In this document: in pieces, positions 22,260 to 30,443 of the stretch
Layout: each line of letters begins with the position of its first letter
Numbering within the stretch: the stretch's first letter is position 1
Source of the DNA: an uncultured Prevotellaceae bacterium
GTDB lineage: Bacteria > Bacteroidota > Bacteroidia > Bacteroidales > Bacteroidaceae
DNA length: 32,719 nucleotides
Direction of reading: 5' to 3'
NCBI GenBank assembly: GCA_902770635.1
Contig: CACXTX010000023.1
Location: 1-32,719 of the forward strand
Position numbers and translations under genes: made by a program
Notes under the pieces: generated by a model
Told to the model about the DNA's origin: nothing
Database searches by the model: none
The model's input: only the letters and a program-made list of their open reading frames with translations

Positions 22260-25205
22260 TTAATGAAATCTCACCGTGACGCCCAGTGTGACGTTGGTAG
22301 CCTGCGGGTAAGCACTGTTGGTGTCCACGCCCGGTGTGATACCGTTGCTGTTGACAACCGAAGGATCATTGCCTTCATAGGCAGTCAGTGTGAAGAGATT
22401 CTTGGCTGAGAGATAGACGCGGAGGCTCTCCAGCAACTTGCGGTTCTTGGGCGTGAAACTGTAACCCAGTGTCACATTGTCCAGCTTGAAGTAGTTACCA
22501 TTCTCCAGGAAGTAGCTGCTGATGATGCTACCGCCCGACTTTACGTCAACATAGTCGGTGTAAGCGGTACGCAGCACGTTGTCAGTACCGCAGCCCTGCA
22601 GACCCATGCCGTACTTACGCATGTTGAAGATCTTGAAGCCCAGTGCAGAACGGAACAACATCGACAAGTCCCAGTTCTTGTAGCGCAGCGAGTTGCTCCA
22701 CGACAGAAAGTGCTTCGGAGCACCATTGCCGATTTCGCGTTTCCACGAGGGATCGGCCTGGGCTGCAGGCTGAGGCACATCATCGTTGTCGTAAACCATC
22801 AGCAGACCATTCTCATCAAGTCCGGCGTGCTCGTAGCCATAGAACTGGCCTATCTTGCCGTCTTCCTCTATGCGGAAGAAGTATTCGCTGGTGCCTAAGC
22901 CTGGCTTTTGATACAGGTCGAGCCAAGGCAAATGATAGGTATCGCTCGACAGTTTCGACAGCTTCGTGCTACCTGTACTCCAGTTGATGCCTGTTGTCCA
23001 CTGGAAGTCCTTGGTCTTCACGGCATCGTAGTCCAGACTGACCTCCAGACCCGTGTTCTTGGTCGTACCCACATTCACTAGAATAGTGCTATAGATGAAC
23101 GGAGGCTGCGGAGCTTGGTAGTTATAGAGCAGATCCTTGGAACGGCGGTCGTAGTACTCGACGCTACCGCGCAGGCGACTGTTCAGCGTCACGAAGTCAA
23201 GACCCACGTTGAACGCGGTTGACTTCTCCCAAGCCAAGTCGGGGTTGGCATTCAGCGTAGGTGCATAGCCGTTAATCCACTGACCGTTCAGGTAGTACTG
23301 TCCATAGCTGCCATAGGTAGGCATCGACTGATAGGGCGAGAAGTCAGAGCGACCCGTCACACCATAAGAGATACGGGGCTTCAAGCTCTGGAACATGTTC
23401 AGATTCTCTTTCAGCCATGGAGTCTGCGTAGCTTCCCAAGCCAGAGACACAGAAGGGAAGGTACCCCACTTCTTGTTAGTACCGAACTTGGTGCTGCCTT
23501 CGTGACGAAGCGATGCTGCCAAGTAGATCATATCCTTGAAATTATAGTTCAAACGACCGAAGAAACCAATCAGCGTACTTTCTGTAGTACCGGCATACAT
23601 ATTGGCCTTGCCGTCCTTCAGATAGGTACCCTGGCCAATGCCCCAGTAACTCAGTGCATCATAGACAAAACCAGCATTCCACTGATAGTCAGTCACGTAG
23701 CGGGTACGCTCCCAACTGTAGCCCACCACAGCCTTCAGCTGATGGTCACGCAGGGTCAGCGTATAGTTGCCGAGCCACTCCAGACGGTTGGTCTTCCAGC
23801 TCTCATTCTTGATGTTGGCCGAACCAGCATAACCATTCCAGTAGCTTTCGCTCGATGTGGTTGGTGTGTAGAAGTTCGATTTCAGGTCGTTATACTGCAG
23901 GGCATAGCTCAGGCTGGTGTTCAGCACATGCTTCTCAGTCTGCAGGATATTCAACTTCACGTCAAAATTACCCAGCACGTAGTTACGGTCGCCATTGCTG
24001 ACATTGTTCAGCAGGTCGTTCACGGGGTTGTGGATGCCTGAGGGTGAACTGGGCTGATAGTATGTTCCGTCGGGATTCTTAACGGGAATAGTGGGGTTCA
24101 TGGTCAGAGCCGTGTCAAACAAACCGCTATTACCCCAGTCCTCCTTCACCTTACGGTAAGAGAGCGAGGTGTTAAACTGTACCAGTCCGTCCAGTACACG
24201 CTGCTCGCCTACGAAACGACCACCATACTCCTCGCGCTTCGACACGATGTCCAGACCATTGCCGCTCTTGTAGTTCACCGAGGCGCCAAAGTAGCCGTTC
24301 TTCGTTGAGCTGTCAATGCTCAGATACTGGTTCAGCGTATAGCTGGCCTTGCGGGTAATCTCGTCCCACCAGTTGGTGTCCGCACCATAGTTCTGACCAC
24401 GGCGCGAGCGGATGAACTCCTCGGTTGACAGGATCTCAGGCTTGCCCTTGGCAAAGTTCAGGCCGATGTAGCTGTCGTAGGTGATGTTGGTAACACCCTG
24501 CGTACCAGAACCTTTCTTAGTAGTGACAAGGATAACACCATTAGCACCACGGGTACCATAGATAGCAGCCGAACCGGCGTCCTTCAACACGGTAATCGAC
24601 TCCACGTCTTGTGTGGCAATGTTGCGTAGGTCGCCACCGGCAATACCATCGATTACCACCAACGGGCCGTTGCTAGCCGACAGCGAACCCGCACCGCGAA
24701 TCTGGATATCGGTCATGGCATTCGGGTCAGCATCGCTTGTGGCAGCCACGTTCAGACCAGTCACCTTACCGGCAATCAGTGCCATGGGGTCGCTGGCTGC
24801 ACCCTGGTTGAACTGTTCCTTCGAAACCTGGACTACAGAACTTGAAATCTCCTTCTTGGCCATCGAGCCATAGCCCACAACCACTACTTCGTTCAACTGG
24901 GCTACATCCTCAGTCATGACAACCTCCATGCCGTTCTTGGCAGGAAGTTCCTGAGGATTAAAGCCAATGTACGTAAACACCAGTGTTGCTCCGGGCTTAC
25001 ACTGCAAACTAAAGTTACCGTCGAAATCGGTGACGGTACCGTTGGAAGTTCCCTTGATCATGACGGAGGCACCAATGACACCTTCGCCAGTATCATCCTT
25101 TACACGACCATTGATGGTGGTCTGTGCTGAAACGTCCAAGGCCAAAAACATGACTGCCAGGAACACCATGACAGCCCTTAGACTTTTTGTGCTTGTTTTT
25201 TTCAT
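22260..25205 (-). CDS. susC: SusC-family TonB-dependent outer-membrane transporter
   Basis: 981 residues. Signal peptide to about 28 (DVSAQ), carboxypeptidase-regulatory-like domain (TTINGRVKDDTGEGVIGASV, 29-48 onward), then the plug with the family motif LNEVVVVGYGSMAKKEISSS (about 103-122) and IRGAGSLSASNGPLVVIDG, then the 22-strand barrel ending in TLGVTVRFH. It imports oligosaccharides across the outer membrane with energy from TonB. It sits 58 bases downstream of susB. The barrel is at the shorter end for SusC proteins but shows no gap. Confidence 0.95.
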   Translation of the reverse strand: MKKTSTKSLRAVMVFLAVMFLALDVSAQTTINGRVKDDTGEGVIGASVMIKGTSNGTVTDFDGNFSLQCKPGATLVFTYIGFNPQELPAKNGMEVVMTEDVAQLNEVVVVGYGSMAKKEISSSVVQVSKEQFNQGAASDPMALIAGKVTGLNVAATSDADPNAMTDIQIRGAGSLSASNGPLVVIDGIAGGDLRNIATQDVESITVLKDAGSAAIYGTRGANGVILVTTKKGSGTQGVTNITYDSYIGLNFAKGKPEILSTEEFIRSRRGQNYGADTNWWDEITRKASYTLNQYLSIDSSTKNGYFGASVNYKSGNGLDIVSKREEYGGRFVGEQRVLDGLVQFNTSLSYRKVKEDWGNSGLFDTALTMNPTIPVKNPDGTYYQPSSPSGIHNPVNDLLNNVSNGDRNYVLGNFDVKLNILQTEKHVLNTSLSYALQYNDLKSNFYTPTTSSESYWNGYAGSANIKNESWKTNRLEWLGNYTLTLRDHQLKAVVGYSWERTRYVTDYQWNAGFVYDALSYWGIGQGTYLKDGKANMYAGTTESTLIGFFGRLNYNFKDMIYLAASLRHEGSTKFGTNKKWGTFPSVSLAWEATQTPWLKENLNMFQSLKPRISYGVTGRSDFSPYQSMPTYGSYGQYYLNGQWINGYAPTLNANPDLAWEKSTAFNVGLDFVTLNSRLRGSVEYYDRRSKDLLYNYQAPQPPFIYSTILVNVGTTKNTGLEVSLDYDAVKTKDFQWTTGINWSTGSTKLSKLSSDTYHLPWLDLYQKPGLGTSEYFFRIEEDGKIGQFYGYEHAGLDENGLLMVYDNDDVPQPAAQADPSWKREIGNGAPKHFLSWSNSLRYKNWDLSMLFRSALGFKIFNMRKYGMGLQGCGTDNVLRTAYTDYVDVKSGGSIISSYFLENGNYFKLDNVTLGYSFTPKNRKLLESLRVYLSAKNLFTLTAYEGNDPSVVNSNGITPGVDTNSAYPQATNVTLGVTVRFH

Positions 25206-25263
25206 TGTGAATTGGTTTTAGTTACAAAAATTTTTTAAATGATATATTTGGATTGTGTTGTGA

Positions 25264-27258
25264 TTACAATTTTTCTATCCGGATGGCTACACCGCCACTG
25301 CGTGCCAGGTTCAGCACCAGCGAGTCCTTGCCAGTTACCTCCACCTGACGGATGGTCATGCTGTAGGGGTTCTTTTCATAGTCGGCCTCGGGACCATCCT
25401 CATAGATGACAGCACGATAGGTGGCACCTTCGTCCAGGAAGTCGAGGGACAAGCTGAGCGTTCTCGCCTCTTCGTTCGTGATGCTGCCGACAAACCAACG
25501 GTCTCCACCACGTTCCTTGCGGGCAATGGTGATATATTTTCCTATCTCTCCATGAGGAACCACCGTCTGGCTCCACGTCGTAGGACAACTCTCTATAAAG
25601 GTCAAGGCGGGCTGTCCCTCATAGTTCTCAATGGCATCGGCAGCCATCTGCAAAGGACTGTAGATAACCACGAACTCACCCAATTGCTTGGCCAGGGTAG
25701 AATGAGGATGGGTACCCTTGACGATTTCCGAGAAATTGAAGATGGCAGGGGTGAAGTCCGTGGGACCTGCCAGTCCACGGGTAAACGGCAAGGTGACCGT
25801 ATGGGCAGGCGGATTACCTCCTCGTCTGTCCCAGGCGTTGTACTCCTGACCACGAACACCCTCTTGTGTCATCAGGTTGGGCCATGTGCGCTGAATACCG
25901 GTAGGCATGGCAGGCTCGTGGTTGTCAATCATGATGTGGTGCTTGGCAGCACACTCAATGACACGACGATAGTGGCGGATGCCATATTGCGACTTGGCCA
26001 GTTCCTTTCCGTCGAACAGATGTCCCACATAGCCTGTCTTGACAGCACGGATGCCCATCTTGCTGAACCATGCGAAGGCTTCGTCCATCTCCTTCTCCAA
26101 CAAGGTAGCACGTCCCCATGTCTCGGTATGTCCGATAAAGCGAACACCCTTAGAGGCACCATAGCGACATACCTCTTCCATGTCGAAGTCCGGATAGGAC
26201 CACAGGTAAGTCACCTGCTCTCCCTCACCCCATCCGGGGTTCCACCCTTCGGCCAGTACACCGCTAAACCCATGACGGGCTGCAAAGTCCATATACCGTT
26301 TTACGTTCTCGGTGGTGGCTCCATGCGTCGGCCCCATCTCCCACGTGTTCTGCTTCTTATGAATGCTCCACCAGATACCGATATAGCGACCAGGCTCTAT
26401 CCATGAGGTATCCTCGATACGAGAGGGCTCGTTGAGGTTCAGCATCAGGCGGGAGGTAATGAGACCGCCAGCCGTAGGACTGATAATCATGGTGCGCCAA
26501 GGACTCTTCATGTCCCCTTTGGCATAGACCTTCACCCCGTTTTGCCAAGGGGTAAGGGCAGCCAACAGTCTGACAACACCCTTATTACCTGCACGAGGCG
26601 TGAGGTTCAGACTGGCATAGTCTTCCAAGGCAGCCTCATGGATGGTCAGGAAGAGGTCTTTCTCGTATTCAATGGTCAACGGCGTGCATACCGTATCTTT
26701 CTTGCTTAACAGATCAGCAGTATAGATGCCCTCAAAGTATTCGGTATGGTTGGAAGGAATAGACCAAGCCTTGGCATCGTGAGCCAGGTTCATTTCAGTC
26801 AGCTCGTCCATCACACAGAACTCCTTATCTGGCTGATTAGGAAGGATATATCGGAAACCAAAGCCGTCGTTAAACACGCGGAACACCACCTTCATCAGTC
26901 GCTGGCTACCGCTTTTCTCCTTGAAGTCAACAACGAGTTCGTTGTAATGGTTGCGAACGGTCTCGTCCTCGCCCCACACTTGGTTCCATGTCTCATCTTT
27001 TAACGAACGGCTTACTCGGATCATCTTAGCATGAGTACCTACCTCGCCATGATCCAACAGGAAGCCAAGGTGTGAAGGCGCGACCAGCGTTTTTCCCTGG
27101 TACGATACGGTATAATAAGGACGATAAGAAAGGGTACCGACCGTTACCGTCACGGAACCGTCGGGTGATGTCACAGAAACGTCCTTCGCATGGCAGACAC
27201 TTACTGTCATGCTGCCAAAATAAAGAATAACTACTAACTTTAATATCAAATGATGCAT
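25264..27258 (-). CDS. susB: GH97 alpha-glucosidase SusB
   Basis: 664 residues from the ATG at 27258, which yields a signal peptide (hydrophobic LILKLVVILYFG, cleavage near VCHA). The N-terminal beta-sandwich, the barrel and a small C-terminal beta domain are recognisable. The barrel has AVKTGYVGHLF, DNHEPAMPTG and EGVRGQEYNAW. In retaining GH97 enzymes the first motif carries the Asp nucleophile; here, as in B. thetaiotaomicron SusB, it is Gly, and the Glu residues of the other two motifs supply the inverting mechanism. The enzyme releases glucose from maltooligosaccharides in the periplasm. A TTG 30 bases upstream lies within the promoter and was rejected. First gene of the starch operon. 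Confidence 0.94.
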   Translation of the reverse strand: MHHLILKLVVILYFGSMTVSVCHAKDVSVTSPDGSVTVTVGTLSYRPYYTVSYQGKTLVAPSHLGFLLDHGEVGTHAKMIRVSRSLKDETWNQVWGEDETVRNHYNELVVDFKEKSGSQRLMKVVFRVFNDGFGFRYILPNQPDKEFCVMDELTEMNLAHDAKAWSIPSNHTEYFEGIYTADLLSKKDTVCTPLTIEYEKDLFLTIHEAALEDYASLNLTPRAGNKGVVRLLAALTPWQNGVKVYAKGDMKSPWRTMIISPTAGGLITSRLMLNLNEPSRIEDTSWIEPGRYIGIWWSIHKKQNTWEMGPTHGATTENVKRYMDFAARHGFSGVLAEGWNPGWGEGEQVTYLWSYPDFDMEEVCRYGASKGVRFIGHTETWGRATLLEKEMDEAFAWFSKMGIRAVKTGYVGHLFDGKELAKSQYGIRHYRRVIECAAKHHIMIDNHEPAMPTGIQRTWPNLMTQEGVRGQEYNAWDRRGGNPPAHTVTLPFTRGLAGPTDFTPAIFNFSEIVKGTHPHSTLAKQLGEFVVIYSPLQMAADAIENYEGQPALTFIESCPTTWSQTVVPHGEIGKYITIARKERGGDRWFVGSITNEEARTLSLSLDFLDEGATYRAVIYEDGPEADYEKNPYSMTIRQVEVTGKDSLVLNLARSGGVAIRIEKL

Positions 27259-27285
27259 AACGTCGATTGTTTTGGATTTCGGCTG

Positions 27286-27316
27286 CAAAATTAATAGGTG
27301 GAATCATTCGTTCCAA
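27286..27316 (-). promoter_or_regulatory. Promoter of the susB operon
   Basis: On the minus strand: TTG at 27314-27316, 20 bases, TAATTTTG at 27286-27293. Transcription would start near 27282, giving a 24-base leader to the ATG at 27258. The weak -33 box (CTTG) suits a promoter that needs an activator such as the SusR-like protein. Confidence 0.65.
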
Positions 27317-27349
27317 GCACAACTAGGGAAAATCAAAGTGGACAAAAAT

Positions 27350-27376
27350 GTAAAACCCTTAAAATAAGCGGGTTAC
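27350..27376. promoter_or_regulatory. Inverted repeat in the divergent starch control region
   Basis: GTAAAACCC and GGGTTAC form imperfect arms around TTAAAATAAGC, 34 bases upstream of the susB -33 box. A second symmetric element, GGGCCGTTTTTGCCC, lies at 27421-27435 just before the regulator promoter. Either may be an operator for the SusR-like activator; this is inferred from position. Confidence 0.4.
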
Positions 27377-27442
27377 AAAAACGACATCTCAAATAAATCT
27401 AAATGAAATCAATCCGTTTTGGGCCGTTTTTGCCCATTTCCA

Positions 27443-27474
27443 TTTGGATATTCCAAGAAGATATTGTATCTTTG
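27443..27474 (+). promoter_or_regulatory. Promoter of the SusR-like regulator
   Basis: TTTG at 27443-27446, 20 bases, TATCTTTG at 27467-27474; the start codon is at 27501. A consensus promoter agrees with constitutive expression of the regulator. Confidence 0.75.
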
Positions 27475-27500
27475 CGACAAAATAACTAAACACCAGGCTT

Positions 27501-29126
27501 ATGAAATACCTATGGTTCACTCTTCTCTTGCTGGCTCAAGCTACGATGGCCACAGCCCAGGAAAAAGAAACCCTTTACAAGACCCTTGACAGTTTGATTG
27601 CAAACTACGACCACCAGACTGCCGAGAAAGAACTTCGCATCAAGACGATTAAGGATGGAGCCAGTGGTATCTCACTGACTCCAGAGCAGCATCTGGAACT
27701 GAACATACGGCTGTACGACGAATACATAGCCTACAAATACGACTCAGCCTTCCATTATATCCAACAGAATGTGGCCCTATTGCGAGGTACGGAGGATCAC
27801 AATCGTTTTGCTGCCAGTGCGGTACGCATGGCACATATCCTTTCGGTAACGGGTCTTTTCAATATGGCCAGGGAGCTGATGGAAGAGATCAACCCCGAAT
27901 CATTAGATGTACAGCAACGGGTGGACTATTACACCCAACAGAGCGAGTTGAACCTCTATCGCTCTGAAATGGCGCAATACACCCCCTTCTTCGCTGAGTT
28001 TATCAGCAGGGCACAGTATTATCGTCAGTTGATTATCCAGATAGCCCCGAAGGGTTCTTACGACTATATCTTCAACCAGGCCACCTATATCTGTGAGACA
28101 GGCGATGAAGACAAGGCCATCCAGATGCTGGAAGACTATCTGCCCCAGCTGAAAAGCGGTTCGCGTACCTATAGTATTATTACCAGTACACTGGCTTATT
28201 TCTACCAGCGCAAGCAGAATCTGGAACAACAGGAGCACTACCTGTTGCTCAGTGCCATCAGCGACGAGCGAGGTGCCATCCGTGAGAACAACTCCCTGCG
28301 CTCTCTCTCCGAGTTGCTGATGGCCAGAGGCGAGAGTGACAATGCCTACCGCTATCTCTTCCAATCGTTCCGCGAAGCCCAATTCTATGGCAGTCGCCTG
28401 CGACTGATGCAAATGGGACGCATCGCTCCCCAGGTGATGCAACTCTATGACGAGGAACGCTCGCAGACCCAGCGTCTGACCACTACCATCCTGATTATCA
28501 TCTCCACCGTCTCCCTACTGTTGATAGGCGGCATCTTCTATACGTTGAAGCTCATCCGCAAGAACCGTTCTGCCAATCAGCAGATTCTGGAGATGAACAA
28601 GACACTGGCCCTCCAGAATGAGGCCATCAGCAACATCAACAACCAAATGAAGGAAGCCAACAGAATCAAGGAGGAATACATCGGGCGCTTCCTGGAACTC
28701 AGTAGCGTGCTGATAGAAAGGGGCGAGAAACGCCTGAAACTGTTCAACCGACTAGCCCGTGAACGTAAATTGGAAGAGCTGTATGTAGAACTCAAGGCGA
28801 CAGAACCCGTCACCAACAGCATTCGCGACTTCCATCAGCATTTCGATGTGGCTTTCTTGAACATCTACCCTGACTTTATCGCAAATATCAACCAGTTACT
28901 GACCCCAGAGAACCAATTCGAGAAGGAGAGTGAAGGAGTCAAGAAGTTGACTACCGAACTGCGCATATTAGCCCTGTTGCGACTGGGCATCAACGACAAC
29001 CAGAAGATTGCCGATATCCTGCGCTCCAGCCTCACCACCATCTATACCTATCGCTCCAAACTGAAAGCTAAGGCTATTAACAAGGAGACTTTTGAGGATG
29101 ATGTGCGTAAAATAGCGACCTACTAA
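27501..29126 (+). CDS. susR: SusR-like membrane-spanning transcriptional regulator
   Basis: 541 residues, about the size of B. thetaiotaomicron SusR. Signal sequence (1-20, ending in TATAQ), a long helical TPR-like periplasmic region (about 22-320), one membrane segment (about 325-348, ILIIISTVSLLLIGGIFYTL), a coiled coil (ILEMNKTLALQNEAISNINN), and a C-terminal helix-turn-helix (about 485-525: LRLGINDNQKIADILRSSLT). This architecture fits the DUF6377/SusR kind of regulator, which senses maltose or longer oligosaccharides in the periplasm and binds DNA in the cytoplasm. It is divergent from susB across 242 bases and is the obvious activator of the locus. Confidence 0.88.
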   Translation: MKYLWFTLLLLAQATMATAQEKETLYKTLDSLIANYDHQTAEKELRIKTIKDGASGISLTPEQHLELNIRLYDEYIAYKYDSAFHYIQQNVALLRGTEDHNRFAASAVRMAHILSVTGLFNMARELMEEINPESLDVQQRVDYYTQQSELNLYRSEMAQYTPFFAEFISRAQYYRQLIIQIAPKGSYDYIFNQATYICETGDEDKAIQMLEDYLPQLKSGSRTYSIITSTLAYFYQRKQNLEQQEHYLLLSAISDERGAIRENNSLRSLSELLMARGESDNAYRYLFQSFREAQFYGSRLRLMQMGRIAPQVMQLYDEERSQTQRLTTTILIIISTVSLLLIGGIFYTLKLIRKNRSANQQILEMNKTLALQNEAISNINNQMKEANRIKEEYIGRFLELSSVLIERGEKRLKLFNRLARERKLEELYVELKATEPVTNSIRDFHQHFDVAFLNIYPDFIANINQLLTPENQFEKESEGVKKLTTELRILALLRLGINDNQKIADILRSSLTTIYTYRSKLKAKAINKETFEDDVRKIATY

Positions 29127-29146
29127 AGAATGGGGGAGTACAAAAA

Positions 29147-29178
29147 TAGAGGATGCGCTCATCGCGAGTGCATCCTCT
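29147..29178 (-). terminator. Terminator of the small minus-strand transcript
   Basis: Read on the minus strand, AGAGGATGCACTC pairs with GAGCGCATCCTCT (13 bp, one G-U pair, five-base loop) and is followed by ATTTTTG. On the plus strand the same hairpin has no T-tract, so it mainly serves leftward transcripts, though it may also affect the end of the regulator mRNA. Confidence 0.8.
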
Positions 29179-29341
29179 AACTATATTAACAAACAACTTT
29201 CAAACACAAGCTTGCCGGCTCTTTATTTCTTAACGATTGAGATAGCCTTGTTGGCAAGCTTAACTACTACATAATTAAAAATAATCATAACCTAAAACCA
29301 ATTTAATGAATCCTTAAACAATCTTTTTTTGTCTTTTGACG
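29148..29341 (-). ncRNA. Predicted independent small transcript of about 195 nt
   Basis: A promoter box (29345-29352), a start near 29341 and a terminator (29148-29178) define a free-standing minus-strand unit. A separate terminator (29398-29437) isolates it from the gene upstream. Its centre folds strongly: AAGCTTGCC (29253-29261) pairs with GGCAAGCTT (about 29208-29216), with an inner GGCT/AGCC helix stacked after a five-base bulge. It contains a 21-codon ORF at 29223-29288 whose second half lies in this structure. It could be a regulatory RNA, a small-peptide mRNA, or both. It matches no RNA family that I recognise. Confidence 0.6.
29223..29288 (-). CDS. Possible 21-residue basic, hydrophobic peptide
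   Basis: ATG at 29286-29288 and TAA at 29223-29225. The peptide begins MIIFNYVVVKLA and ends in IVKK: a hydrophobic N-terminal half with a lysine-rich C-terminal half, no acidic residues, amphipathic if helical. The start codon is about 53 bases from the predicted transcript start. The second half of the frame is within a stable stem, which could limit its translation. Peptides of this kind occur as type I toxins, leader peptides and membrane-associated small proteins; I do not recognise this one. Coding status is uncertain, as a frame of this length can arise by chance. Confidence 0.4.
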   Translation of the reverse strand: MIIFNYVVVKLANKAISIVKK

Positions 29342-29344
29342 ATG

Positions 29345-29376
29345 CAAAATTACAAATTGTGTGCGAACACATAAAG
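29345..29376 (-). promoter_or_regulatory. Promoter of the small minus-strand transcript
   Basis: On the minus strand TAATTTTG at 29345-29352 fits the -7 consensus. About 20 bases upstream the sequence is CTTTATG rather than TTTG, so the -33 is weak. Between them lies a small inverted repeat, TGTGTTCGCACA, which could be an operator. Confidence 0.55.
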
Positions 29377-29397
29377 ACTTTTTGACGTTTTTAGACG

Positions 29398-29437
29398 AAA
29401 AAACCCTTCTTCTTGACGTAGGTCAAATAAGAGAAGG
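29398..29437 (-). terminator. Rho-independent terminator of the triple-HHH gene
   Basis: On the minus strand CCTTCT...TTGAC pairs with GTCAA...AGAAGG around the loop CTAC, followed by GTTTTTTCG. It begins 12 bases after the stop codon at 29449. Confidence 0.7.
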
Positions 29438-29448
29438 AGGGAAGGAGG

Positions 29449-30324
29449 TCAGAAGGTGACATAGGGAGTCAGGCGCTCGATGACCTCCGGGGGAAAGTCC
29501 TTGGAGAGTCGGAGGTCCTGCAGACTTTTCAAGTTGCCATGCAACCTACGGTAGTCCACGATTGCCTTAGCCTGATAGAAATTGATGTAAGGATGCTTCC
29601 TCAATTGTTGCAGGGTCAGCAGGTTGACATTCAATTGCTGGGGATGGGCATCCCGGACGACGAAATACTTCTTGGCCTCTGGGGGGAGGTCGTCTATCTC
29701 GTCCAACTGGTCCACGCTGACATAACCTCCCAGGCGCTGTCCGTAGCGATAGATGCGTGCTGCATAGTAAGGTCCGATGCCAGGTACCTTACGCAACTCC
29801 GTGGTATCAGCAGTATTTAACACAATGTGTTGAGTGCTGTCAATCTTCCTGGGGTAAGCCTCATTGCTCCGAGTCTCACTGGTCTCATAGGTCCTAGTAT
29901 CCTTATCCCCCAAGAGGGTGGAAGCAGGCAGATAATCGCTGCTAATGCGGATATAAGGCTCCAGACGACGGTAGTCCTTGACGGTGAGCCCATAGAGTCG
30001 GGCAAAGTCCTCCTTTTTACGATAGATGCCTCCTCGCGCGCGATACTTATATATATTACGCACCTGCCAGGGCTGCAGGCCGAGACGCAACAGCTGCGTG
30101 CTGTCTGCCGTGTTAGGGTCGAAGGGGAAGGTCTCGGGCTTAGGACGCGTGGGAATGTCGGCATAGTGTACCACCGCAGAGCGACGACCCTGGCCTCTGT
30201 GAGCAACAGAGGGTGCTGCGTCTTGCTGCGCTGCATCGGGAGAAGTCGTAAACCAAAGGGCTATCGACGCGAGCAGTGCCACACCCAAGGCTGCAAAAGC
30301 TATCCTACGGTCGTTATGGTTCAT
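29449..30324 (-). CDS. Membrane-anchored protein with three helix-hairpin-helix units (ComEA-like)
   Basis: 291 residues. One N-terminal membrane segment (about 8-26, IAFAALGVALLASIALWF) and a Gln/Ala/Arg-rich linker precede three HHH units: PFDPNTADSTQLLRLGL (about 67-83), LNTADTTELRKVPGIGP (about 168-184) and LNVNLLTLQQLRKHPYINF (about 230-248). Each is followed by the usual Y-R-xx-G-x-(Y/L) and L turn. ComEA has one such unit and binds incoming DNA outside the inner membrane in natural transformation. Bacteroidota carry this longer triple form; its role there is not settled. It lies downstream of the transporter gene, 44 bases away, in a repeat-filled gap. Confidence 0.85.
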   Translation of the reverse strand: MNHNDRRIAFAALGVALLASIALWFTTSPDAAQQDAAPSVAHRGQGRRSAVVHYADIPTRPKPETFPFDPNTADSTQLLRLGLQPWQVRNIYKYRARGGIYRKKEDFARLYGLTVKDYRRLEPYIRISSDYLPASTLLGDKDTRTYETSETRSNEAYPRKIDSTQHIVLNTADTTELRKVPGIGPYYAARIYRYGQRLGGYVSVDQLDEIDDLPPEAKKYFVVRDAHPQQLNVNLLTLQQLRKHPYINFYQAKAIVDYRRLHGNLKSLQDLRLSKDFPPEVIERLTPYVTF

Positions 30325-30344
30325 AATCTGAAAATCTTAATTAT

Positions 30345-30443
30345 AATTAGGAATTAGAAATTAGGAATTAGAAATTGTGATTACTTTGTAGGCAGAATTC
30401 TGCATATACTGAGAGATTTGTGATGCGCTTAAACATATCATAA
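30345..30443. repeat. 99-bp direct repeat, copy 1 (end of transporter A)
   Basis: These 99 bases are identical to 31810-31908. In this copy 30368-30443 is coding: it gives the last 24 residues and the stop of transporter A. The outer 23 bases are AATTAGGAATTAGAAATT-type repeat. Confidence 0.9.

Noticed and set aside
27259-27288. TTG start giving a longer SusB
   Set aside because: It lies in the promoter -7 region; ATG 27258 yields a normal signal peptide.
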